Assembly (NCBI GenBank): GCA_021793855.1
Contig: JAJYRY010000081.1
Coordinates: forward strand, 1 to 5,113
Source: Thermoplasmata archaeon
GTDB taxonomy: Archaea > Thermoplasmatota > Thermoplasmata > Thermoplasmatales > GCA-001856825
Direction of reading: 5' to 3'
DNA length: 5,113 nucleotides
Shown: piece after piece, positions 1 to 4,717 of the stretch
How positions within the stretch are numbered: position 1 is the stretch's first letter
Layout: every line of letters starts with the position of its first letter
Notes under the pieces: generated by a model
Database searches by the model: none
What the model saw: only the letters and a program-made list of their open reading frames with translations
What the model was told of the DNA's origin: nothing
Made by a program: the position numbers and the translations under genes

Positions 1-527
1 GATTCATTGTTTGCAGAAATTTCTGATGGCAAATTCCTTTCCAAGAAAGATTCGAGGTCAGGAATGGCAACTGACTTTCCTTTAATGGCAAGAAGGCAAC
101 CGAATAATTCTGGAAACAGGAATCTGCTTGGATATCCCTTGGGTAGCGAAATGTAATCCCACCCCCTACTTCTAGCCGCATTCTTTATCATACCTCCTGA
201 TGAAATGACTATTCCCTTTCTTTCGTAAGATTCGACTGCATTAATTGCTTGCTTCATCTGGCCCGAGTAGGATACAATGCACGGTACGCATTCAGGATCC
301 ATGGATTTGGGATAGAAGGTATCTGATATCTCGATGCTCTCCACTCCTAGTACATCCCTTACCATTTCGCCTATCTCAAATGCATTTCCAACAGCATTTA
401 CGCATAACTGACTCACCTTCGTTGCAGCACTACAGTTCATGAACCTGTTGGGTGCTTGTTTGATCCAGCTGAATGGGGGAGAATCGTCCATCTGAATTAC
501 AAATTCGTCATCTAGGATATTTTCCAC
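1..527 (-). CDS. SIS-domain protein, divergent relative of archaeal phosphoglucose/phosphomannose isomerase (3' end outside window)
   Basis: The minus strand is open from 527 to the left edge, giving 175 codons and no stop, so the C-terminal part lies outside the window. GTG at 525-527 directly follows an in-frame TAA (528-530), so it is the earliest start; ATG at 489-491 (residue 13) is the alternative. Residues 81-89 read VPCIVSYSG, followed by an alpha/beta stretch with VISSGG (107-112) and YPSRFLFPELFG (132-143). This order matches the SIS fold of bifunctional phosphoglucose/phosphomannose isomerases: SYSGNT, then ITSGG, then a proline-arginine segment. Family members interconvert fructose-6-phosphate with glucose-6-phosphate or mannose-6-phosphate in the cytosol. 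The usual GMGGS phosphate-binding loop is degenerate here (AVGNA at 45-49), and the Thr of SYSGNT is Met91. It may therefore be a paralogue with altered or lost activity. It is transcribed away from two glycosyltransferases. The fold assignment is fairly sure; the enzymatic activity is not. Confidence 0.75.
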   Translation of the reverse strand, partial: MENILDDEFVIQMDDSPPFSWIKQAPNRFMNCSAATKVSQLCVNAVGNAFEIGEMVRDVLGVESIEISDTFYPKSMDPECVPCIVSYSGQMKQAINAVESYERKGIVISSGGMIKNAARSRGWDYISLPKGYPSRFLFPELFGCLLAIKGKSVAIPDLESFLERNLPSEISANNE

Positions 528-547
528 TTAAAGTCATTGTAAACGGG

Positions 548-555
548 TAAATAAG
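548..555 (-). promoter_or_regulatory. Putative TATA box of the SIS-domain gene
   Basis: On the minus strand this reads CTTATTTA. Its centre is about 25 bases upstream of the GTG at 527, which is the archaeal TATA-to-start-site distance. The transcript would then begin at or next to the start codon and be leaderless. This agrees with the lack of a Shine-Dalgarno sequence before the GTG. The spacing is seen directly; promoter function is inferred. Confidence 0.5.
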
Positions 556-570
556 CTGAACTTTAAAGCA

Positions 571-580
571 AACTTTTATT
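571..580 (+). promoter_or_regulatory. Putative TATA box of the glycosyltransferase pair
   Basis: AACTTTTATT is centred about 26 bases upstream of the ATG at 602, with a purine-rich possible BRE (AAAGCA, 565-570) before it. No ribosome binding site precedes the ATG. The spacing predicts a leaderless mRNA starting at or close to 602. The ATG at 594 is out of frame with the gene and was not chosen. Confidence 0.55.
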
Positions 581-601
581 CTTTATTACATTTATGAATA
601 T

Positions 602-1351
602 ATGGAGATATCAATCCTCACAACGGTAAAGAATGACATCAGGAATATTGGATTGTTAATCTCCTCTCTGAAAGCCTTGGATAACGAGTTCGAGATAGTT
701 GTAGTCGATGCTTATTCGACTGACGGGACATACGAGTACCTGCAAAAAGTGGGAAATGACATGAATTTGGTTCTTTCAAGAAAGAATGGTAACCGGGCAG
801 TCGGAAGGAACGAATGCATAAGACTCTCCAATGGCAGGAAGCTGGTATTCCTGGATTCAGATTCTGAAATTTCTGCTAATTGGGGGAAAGTATTGAAATC
901 ATTTATGGACCGGAATGTCATGGCGGGAAAGATAGTTCAAGACCCTGTTTCAATATGGTCTGACCTTGAGCGTGTCCCTATGTTATACAAAGGGAAAGAT
1001 GTAACTTACCCATCAAACAACCTTGTCTATGACAGGAAGGTCATAGATGATATAGGCATGTTTGATGAACAATTCAATACAGCGGAAGACATCGACCTGA
1101 ATATAAGGGCCATAAATCGGGGTTATGAAATATTCTATAATGAGGATTTAGTAATACGCCACCATCCACGGCAGACCTACTCGTCTCTCTTGAGACAGAG
1201 TTACAGCGATGGAATCGGTAGAAAATTGATCAAGAAGAAATATGGATTGAAGAGTTCGTTCAACAGAGTAAATTTGAAGAAACACCCTCTTATAGAATCC
1301 TCAAGACTTGCATTTGGAATGCTGGGATATGTTCTCGGGGGCTCAAATTGA
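602..1351 (+). CDS. Glycosyltransferase family 2 protein
   Basis: This 249-residue protein has a GT-A fold layout. The N-terminal strand ISILTTVKN leads to VVVDAYSTDGT (33-43), where Asp36 should contact the nucleotide. The DxD-type metal and nucleotide-sugar motif is DSD at 85-87. The acceptor-side motif is AEDIDLN (161-167), followed by a His-rich IRHHPR (185-190) typical of inverting GT2 enzymes. These enzymes transfer a sugar from a nucleotide-sugar to a glycan, lipid or protein acceptor, usually at the cytosolic face of the membrane. There is no signal peptide and no clear membrane segment, only a weakly hydrophobic C-terminus (about 235-247). ATG at 602 fits the TATA spacing. The stop TGA overlaps the TTG start of the next glycosyltransferase, so the two are probably translationally coupled. 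Donor and acceptor cannot be read from the sequence; synthesis of an N-glycan or surface polysaccharide is the likely setting. Confidence 0.88.
   Translation: MEISILTTVKNDIRNIGLLISSLKALDNEFEIVVVDAYSTDGTYEYLQKVGNDMNLVLSRKNGNRAVGRNECIRLSNGRKLVFLDSDSEISANWGKVLKSFMDRNVMAGKIVQDPVSIWSDLERVPMLYKGKDVTYPSNNLVYDRKVIDDIGMFDEQFNTAEDIDLNIRAINRGYEIFYNEDLVIRHHPRQTYSSLLRQSYSDGIGRKLIKKKYGLKSSFNRVNLKKHPLIESSRLAFGMLGYVLGGSN
1337..1341 (+). promoter_or_regulatory. Ribosome binding site supporting the TTG start at 1348
   Basis: GGGGG lies 6 bases before the TTG at 1348-1350, inside the 3' end of the upstream glycosyltransferase gene. It can pair with the pyrimidine-rich end of 16S rRNA. It supports a rare TTG start, which the family alignment also favours. 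Confidence 0.5.
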
Positions 1352-2040
1352 TTTCATACGTGATCCCTGCTCTCAACGAGGAGAAGACCATAGGGAATGT
1401 GATAAGAAAGATTCGCGAGATTGATAAGGATGGGGAAATTATCGTAGTCGACTCAAGCTCTAAGGACAGGACTGCTGAGATCGTTCTCTCACTTGGTGCA
1501 AAGCTGGTAAATGAAGATAAGTTGGGTTACGGAAACGCATATAAGAAAGGATTCTCAATTGCCAGCGGGAACATTATTGCAACCTTGGATGCAGATGGTA
1601 CCTATCCTCCAGACGAGATCCCGAAAATGCTTGAACAGTTGAACAAGGGATACGATTTTATTTCCGGTGAAAGGCTTTCCAAGGCATCGAGTGAGGCAAT
1701 GTCACTCCAGCATCTTATAGGCAACAAGATTTTGAATCTGGTAACGAAGGTTCTATTCATGGTGGATATAAAGGACAGTCAATCTGGGATGTGGCTGTTC
1801 AGGAGGGAGCTGATGCAATCCATTCTGCCACGAGGGGAAGGAATGGAATTTTCAGAGGAGATCAAGATAAGAGCCGCTACAGGATATTGCTACAAGGAAA
1901 TTTCCATCAACTATGACAGGAGGATGGGAGAGAAGAAACTCAGACCATGGAAGGATGGAACTTCCAACCTGCTCTTCCTCCTTAAGCTGCGCATAAAATC
2001 TGGCATAAGAACGAAAAGGTTCAGATGTTCTCGATCCTAG
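1348..2040 (+). CDS. Glycosyltransferase family 2, DPM1/AglJ-like (polyprenyl-phosphate sugar transferase type)
   Basis: The 230-residue protein begins at TTG and opens MISYVIPALNEEKTI, the standard start of the dolichyl-phosphate mannose synthase-like GT2 subfamily. Further landmarks are VVDSSSKDRT (33-42), GYGNAYKKGF (60-69), the catalytic DAD at 81-83 followed by GTYPPDEIP, GNKILN (125-130), DSQSGMWLFRREL (143-155) and GMEFSEE (165-171). The DSQSG and GMEFSEE blocks resemble enzymes that charge polyprenyl or dolichyl phosphate with a hexose or N-acetylhexosamine in archaeal N-glycosylation. There is no long C-terminal membrane domain, so it resembles the short soluble or peripheral forms. 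The C-terminus is strongly basic. Its last six codons and stop overlap the convergent PCNA gene by 20 bp. GTG at 1360 is a less likely start because it would remove the first beta strand. Subfamily assignment is good; the sugar is unknown. Confidence 0.88.
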   Translation: MISYVIPALNEEKTIGNVIRKIREIDKDGEIIVVDSSSKDRTAEIVLSLGAKLVNEDKLGYGNAYKKGFSIASGNIIATLDADGTYPPDEIPKMLEQLNKGYDFISGERLSKASSEAMSLQHLIGNKILNLVTKVLFMVDIKDSQSGMWLFRRELMQSILPRGEGMEFSEEIKIRAATGYCYKEISINYDRRMGEKKLRPWKDGTSNLLFLLKLRIKSGIRTKRFRCSRS

Positions 2041-2761
2041 GTGCAATCAGGAAGATTACCTTACCCTTCCCGTTCATGATTGGTGCTTCCATTCTCAGCG
2101 GATAATCATTCCCAATCGCTATGGACACCTCATCTGTACTTTCAAGTGACCTCAGGAACTTTGTTAGGTATTCAAGGGCAAAGGAACTCTTTGCGTCAGA
2201 GCTGAAAATGAACTCCTTGGCGAGTCCTTTTGGTATAGTCATCTCTGTTGTTTCTGAGTCCGTCTCCCCCTTCGCGTATACCCTAAGCTCATCGCTCTTT
2301 ACGCTGAACGTCACAACTTCAGATATTCCTTCCGCAGCCTTGATTCCCTGGGCAAGAAGGTCAAGACTTACTACAATCTTGTCCTGAGGTTCTATCGTCG
2401 GTATCTTGGGTGTTGTCAGTGCGGAGGGGTCTATAATGGGAATTCCTGCCGAGAGATTCCCAAGTTTCATGGATATCTTCTTCCCATCGTATTTGAAATC
2501 AATTATCTCTGTGGACGCAGTAAGCTTGAGGAAATTCCTCATCTTCTCGATGTCGAGTCCAAGACTATCTTCCCCATTTACGTCATATTCCTGGAATGCT
2601 TCCCTCTTTACCTCTACTGATATCATTGCGACCCTTGCAGGATCCATTACTTTTGCTGATATACCGTCAGGCCTAAAATCGACCCTGGCTTCTTGAACCA
2701 GAGTCAGAATGATATTGGAAAACTCCCTTATAGTCTTGGCATCGACCTTAATCTGAAGCAT
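2021..2761 (-). CDS. pcn: DNA polymerase sliding clamp PCNA
   Basis: The 246 residues match the usual length of archaeal and eukaryotic PCNA. The protein opens with LQIKVDAKTIREF and continues with the first-domain signature VDFRPDGISAKVMDPARVAMISVEV. LGLDIEKMRNFLK (about 67-79) follows, a region equivalent to the conserved L-G-x-x-x-x-x-x-x-x-L-K segment. The domain linker runs roughly 110-125 (ALTTPKIPTIEP). The C-terminal block NDYPLRMEAPI...FLIAPRIE carries the conserved YPL and LAPR-type end that helps form the PIP-box docking site. PCNA is a trimeric ring that tethers DNA polymerases, FEN1, ligase and RFC-loaded factors to DNA. ATG at 2759-2761 has no Shine-Dalgarno sequence, which fits a very short leader. 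The gene converges on the glycosyltransferase gene with 20 bp of overlap. No poly-T terminator is seen at its 3' end. Confidence 0.97.
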   Translation of the reverse strand: MLQIKVDAKTIREFSNIILTLVQEARVDFRPDGISAKVMDPARVAMISVEVKREAFQEYDVNGEDSLGLDIEKMRNFLKLTASTEIIDFKYDGKKISMKLGNLSAGIPIIDPSALTTPKIPTIEPQDKIVVSLDLLAQGIKAAEGISEVVTFSVKSDELRVYAKGETDSETTEMTIPKGLAKEFIFSSDAKSSFALEYLTKFLRSLESTDEVSIAIGNDYPLRMEAPIMNGKGKVIFLIAPRIENI

Positions 2762-2788
2762 AATTACCGAGAGTTAAAAAATTACGTC

Positions 2789-2802
2789 CTTTTAAGCTTT
2801 TC
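2789..2802 (-). promoter_or_regulatory. Putative BRE/TATA element of the PCNA gene
   Basis: The minus strand reads GAAAAGCTTAAAAG, with a purine-rich BRE-like half followed by CTTAAAAG. The TATA-like part is centred about 31 bases before the PCNA ATG, predicting transcription start around 5 bases upstream and a nearly leaderless mRNA. A T6 run between the box and the start may help melting. Confidence 0.45.
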
Positions 2803-2812
2803 CTTGAGATTC

Positions 2813-2832
2813 CTGCATTACAACAAATGCAG
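2813..2832. repeat. Perfect 7-bp inverted repeat upstream of the PCNA promoter
   Basis: CTGCATT (2813-2819) and AATGCAG (2826-2832) are exact reverse complements separated by 6 bases (ACAACA). The element ends about 10 bases upstream of the BRE/TATA element of the PCNA gene and about 72 bases past the S27ae stop. It could be a binding site for a dimeric regulator of PCNA or a hairpin in the 3' UTR of the ribosomal operon. No T-run follows directly on the minus strand, which weakens a terminator reading. Confidence 0.5.
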
Positions 2833-2904
2833 TATCATAGTGGTAACTAATTTCACTTGTAATTTAATCAAGAAATGAAAGCGGCAGTTTATTTTAAAGT
2901 GTTG

Positions 2905-3060
2905 TCAGTCCTTTGTTGTCTGCTCAGAATATCCGCATCTTCCGCAAGTGAGGCGATCTTCGTGCTTTGCGAGAAAAACACCAGGTCCACACTTTGGGCA
3001 GAACTTGCCAATTCTCACAAGCTTTCCATCTTCTACCTTGTACATCTCACGCTTTTGCAT
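2905..3060 (-). CDS. rps27ae: Small-subunit ribosomal protein S27ae (eS31)
   Basis: This short gene encodes 51 residues. It opens [17 protein letters not shown], continues [19 protein letters not shown], and ends [14 protein letters not shown] before TGA. The zinc ribbon is C21-x2-C24 and C39-x2-C42, with the GPGVFLA core diagnostic of archaeal S27ae. Archaea lack the N-terminal ubiquitin fusion found in eukaryotes, as here. The protein sits in the head of the 30S subunit. ATG at 3058-3060 is preceded by GGGGA and gives the usual N-terminus. It overlaps the end of the S24e gene by 14 bp. ATG at 3043-3045 (residue 6) is the alternative but has a weaker ribosome site. This is the last gene of the rpo7-spt4-DUF359-rps24e-rps27ae run. 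Confidence 0.93.
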   Translation of the reverse strand: MQKREMYKVEDGKLVRIGKFCPKCGPGVFLAKHEDRLTCGRCGYSEQTTKD

Positions 3061-3358
3061 TCTGGTCCCCTTCCTTGGATTTCAATCCATTCCTTATGAG
3101 AAGGAAATCCGGCTCTAGGGCCATGGCTTCCTCCTTCGTCTTGTAGATTTTTGCATAACCCTCTGTATAATTCTTTCCGAACTTAGATTTCTGATAGTCG
3201 ATTATTACAAGCTCCTTGGGAACTTGTAGATTTGCGGCTATCTGATTTCTTGCCTCTTCTCTGCTTGGTGTCTTCTCTTTTGCGTGGATTGCCCTGTACC
3301 TAACCTCGGTCCTGTTCAGGAGCTTGTTTTCTTCCCTGCTCTCAATTTCAATCTTCAT
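3047..3358 (-). CDS. rps24e: Small-subunit ribosomal protein S24e (eS24)
   Basis: The 103-residue protein matches archaeal S24e over its length. It opens with the N-terminal [19 protein letters not shown] block, the family's standard entry (strand, then N-x-L-L-x-R). [12 protein letters not shown] (30-41) begins the central helix, [15 protein letters not shown] (48-62) follows, and the [12 protein letters not shown] segment (67-78) leads to a C-terminal LLIRNGL. It binds rRNA in the small subunit. ATG at 3356-3358 directly abuts the TAA of the DUF359 gene with no spacer. GGGGAG at 3364-3369 provides a well-spaced ribosome site. The charged tail [11 protein letters not shown] is probably flexible and overlaps the S27ae start. 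Confidence 0.95.
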   Translation of the reverse strand: MKIEIESREENKLLNRTEVRYRAIHAKEKTPSREEARNQIAANLQVPKELVIIDYQKSKFGKNYTEGYAKIYKTKEEAMALEPDFLLIRNGLKSKEGDQNAKA

Positions 3359-3874
3359 TTATTCTCCCCTTATTTTTTCCATGTCACTTATTACCATTTG
3401 CCTGAGGTGTTCTCCCACCTCATACACGGCTATCCCCTTATCGGGAACGCCATAAATAACTATCGCACCATCAGGAGCCATCAGTATTGCAGGTATGGAA
3501 GCTAAATCCTCTTCCCCGTCCACCTCTATCAGGGTATTTCCCTTGGATTTGAATGCTGTTTCTATCGAATTCCAAAGGTCAACGGATATTGACCCCGGCT
3601 CATTTCTTACGGAAATCCGTCTGTCCCACTTATTTGGCATTGATGGCAAAATCTCGTCCCTCTTCGTCTTGAAATCCACGATGGAAAGTTTTGGGATTAT
3701 CTTGTATCTGATTGCAGTGGCTGTAACTACATCTCCAACGGTTACGAGCATCTTTGATGAAAGGAACTCTATCTGCGACTCCTTTGTAATCAGAACATCA
3801 GGCTTCCGAGAAAAAACCTGCCTGAATTCCTGTGGTATGACTATATCTTTATCTAACTTTAATTGCATACTCAC
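3359..3874 (-). CDS. GTP-dependent dephospho-CoA kinase (DUF359 family)
   Basis: The 171-residue protein has the landmarks of the archaeal DUF359 family. These are an N-terminal segment ending PDVLIT (25-30), VTVGDVVT (44-51), the IVDFKTKR block (65-72), NEPGSIS (91-97), and VDGEEDL (118-124) followed by PAILMAPDGAIVIYG. A member from Thermococcus kodakarensis was shown to phosphorylate dephospho-CoA with GTP, the last step of coenzyme A synthesis. The family is unrelated to bacterial CoaE. GDVVT and VDGEEDL carry acidic residues expected at the active site. The gene overlaps spt4 by 26 bp. The start is either GTG at 3872-3874 or ATG at 3866-3868 (residue 3). Neither has an ideally spaced ribosome site (GGTGA ends 2 bases before the ATG), so coupling to spt4 translation is likely. 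The family call is strong; the activity is by homology. Confidence 0.9.
   Translation of the reverse strand: MSMQLKLDKDIVIPQEFRQVFSRKPDVLITKESQIEFLSSKMLVTVGDVVTATAIRYKIIPKLSIVDFKTKRDEILPSMPNKWDRRISVRNEPGSISVDLWNSIETAFKSKGNTLIEVDGEEDLASIPAILMAPDGAIVIYGVPDKGIAVYEVGEHLRQMVISDMEKIRGE
3364..3369 (-). promoter_or_regulatory. Ribosome binding site of rps24e
   Basis: GGGGAG on the minus strand lies 5 bases before the ATG at 3358, within the last codons of the DUF359 gene. It is a strong Shine-Dalgarno match, in contrast to the operon-leading and leaderless genes nearby, and fixes the S24e start. Confidence 0.6.
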
Positions 3875-4034
3875 CGGAAGTTGAAATACCTGCCTTCTTC
3901 CCTATCATTGAACGTGTTGGATCAAGGACGAATAGGTACCCCTTCCATTCTAGGACAGTATCTCCACCGCACTTCTCGCACTTCATTTCTTCAGTGACGT
4001 TCTTGCAATTCCTGCAGCTCCTGAGTTTTATCAC
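3849..4034 (-). CDS. spt4: Transcription elongation factor Spt4 (RpoE2, RNA polymerase subunit E'')
   Basis: The protein is 61 residues, the normal size for archaeal Spt4. The N-terminal zinc ribbon is C7-x2-C10 and C19-x2-C22 (SCRNC, KCEKC). The C-terminal part has WKGYLFVLDPTRS, then GKKAGISTSGEYAIKVR, the canonical ending of the family. Spt4 pairs with the NGN domain of Spt5 (NusG-like) to form the clamp-bridging processivity factor of archaeal RNA polymerase. The start is GTG at 4032-4034, overlapping the TGA of rpo7 (GTGA, 4-base overlap). AGGTGAGG at 4039-4046 gives a good ribosome site within the end of rpo7. Spt5 is not in this window. Confidence 0.94.
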   Translation of the reverse strand: MIKLRSCRNCKNVTEEMKCEKCGGDTVLEWKGYLFVLDPTRSMIGKKAGISTSGEYAIKVR

Positions 4035-4609
4035 TTGGCCTCACCTTTGAGCCATGAGAACTTGCCAAGGAAATTCTGCCTCATAGTCAGGCCGATCTTG
4101 CTTTCTTCTAGTTTAGAATCAGAAAGAGATAGGGCAACGATCCTAGCGCGAACGAGGTCTCCTGTCTTCAGGTCCCTCTTTGTATCTTTTCCGGTCATCC
4201 TCTTGTTCTCCTCATCAACCTCAATCCTGTCATCCATGACCTGGCTTACGTGTAGAAGCCCTTCCAGGGGGCCTATACTCACAAAAGCCCCAAATTTCTT
4301 AACGTCTGCAACATCACCCTCGACCACTTCCTGCATCATCGGCTGGAAGGCTAGGATTTTCATCTTGACCTCTTGATATACTCCACCGTCGCCATGTACA
4401 ATTCTTCCTTCCCCATCAAGGTCTGATTCCATAACAAGTAAATTTATGTACTTTCTATCGTTTGCATCCCTCACAATATCACGGTCCAGAACTCCTATCT
4501 TCCCTTCGACGTTCTTCACTGCTATTGATTTGGCTGTGGCTTCATACTCCTCCCCAAGGTGCTCGGGGGGAACTCTGACCGTCTCATTAGTCTCAATTAT
4601 GAAATACAT
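4031..4609 (-). CDS. rpo7: DNA-directed RNA polymerase subunit Rpo7 (RpoE1, E')
   Basis: This is a 192-residue homologue of eukaryotic Rpb7. The N-terminal tip domain (about 1-80) contains DTVR-like TNETVRVPPEHLGE (7-20) and GEGRIVHGDGGVYQEV (66-81). It is followed by an S1/OB domain from about 82, with VVEGDVADVKKFGAFVSIGPLEGLLHVSQ spanning 95-123 and the conserved end SKIGLTMRQ. With Rpo4 it forms the polymerase stalk, which aids open complex formation and binds emerging RNA. ATG at 4607-4609 is preceded by GAGG with 5-base spacing. It is the first gene of the five-gene minus-strand operon, with its own promoter in the 108-bp gap upstream. Rpo4 is not encoded in the window. Confidence 0.96.
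   Translation of the reverse strand: MYFIIETNETVRVPPEHLGEEYEATAKSIAVKNVEGKIGVLDRDIVRDANDRKYINLLVMESDLDGEGRIVHGDGGVYQEVKMKILAFQPMMQEVVEGDVADVKKFGAFVSIGPLEGLLHVSQVMDDRIEVDEENKRMTGKDTKRDLKTGDLVRARIVALSLSDSKLEESKIGLTMRQNFLGKFSWLKGEAK
4039..4046 (-). promoter_or_regulatory. Ribosome binding site supporting the GTG start of spt4
   Basis: AGGTGAGG on the minus strand contains GGTGA, a close match to the anti-Shine-Dalgarno complement, 6 bases before the GTG at 4034. It supports GTG as the true start of spt4, together with the conserved zinc ribbon beginning six residues later. Confidence 0.55.
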
Positions 4610-4644
4610 GTAATCCTCTTATATACCACCCGATTTATCCTGAG

Positions 4645-4653
4645 TATTTATTT
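4645..4653 (-). promoter_or_regulatory. Putative TATA box of the rpo7-spt4-DUF359-rps24e-rps27ae operon
   Basis: The minus strand reads AAATAAATA within an A-rich tract, 36-44 bases before the rpo7 ATG. It predicts a start site about 12-16 bases upstream of the ATG, leaving a short leader that contains the GAGG ribosome site. A second AT-rich stretch, GTATATAAG, lies only 9-17 bases before the ATG. That is too close to be the TATA box of this start, but it could surround the transcription start site. Confidence 0.5.
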
Positions 4654-4717
4654 TTTTCAAGTATTTTCCTTAATCTCAGTTCATGGAGCAATGCACACTC
4701 TTAATCAGGCAGCCAGG

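Noticed and set aside
245..442. Plus-strand reading frame of 65 codons
   Set aside because: It lies antisense to the SIS-domain gene, which has recognisable family motifs. The frame itself has low-complexity, Ser/His/Leu-rich content and no recognisable domain.
535..537. Minus-strand ATG just upstream of the SIS gene as a start or leader peptide
   Set aside because: It is in another frame and meets a stop after nine codons. The TATA spacing fits the GTG at 527 better.
2121..2696. Two plus-strand frames antisense to PCNA
   Set aside because: They are Ser- and Leu-rich shadows of a fully conserved PCNA gene, without a promoter or domain.
2693..3099. Plus-strand frames covering the rps27ae-pcn gap
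   Set aside because: They extend antisense into PCNA and S27ae, match no family I recognise and lack a ribosome site. The gap is better explained as promoter and 3' UTR.
3495..3884. 129-codon plus-strand frame
   Set aside because: It is antisense to the DUF359 gene, whose motifs are intact on the minus strand. Its composition is typical of a shadow frame.
4651..4657. Plus-strand T-run as a transcription terminator
   Set aside because: No plus-strand gene ends near it. It is the complement of the A-rich operon promoter.
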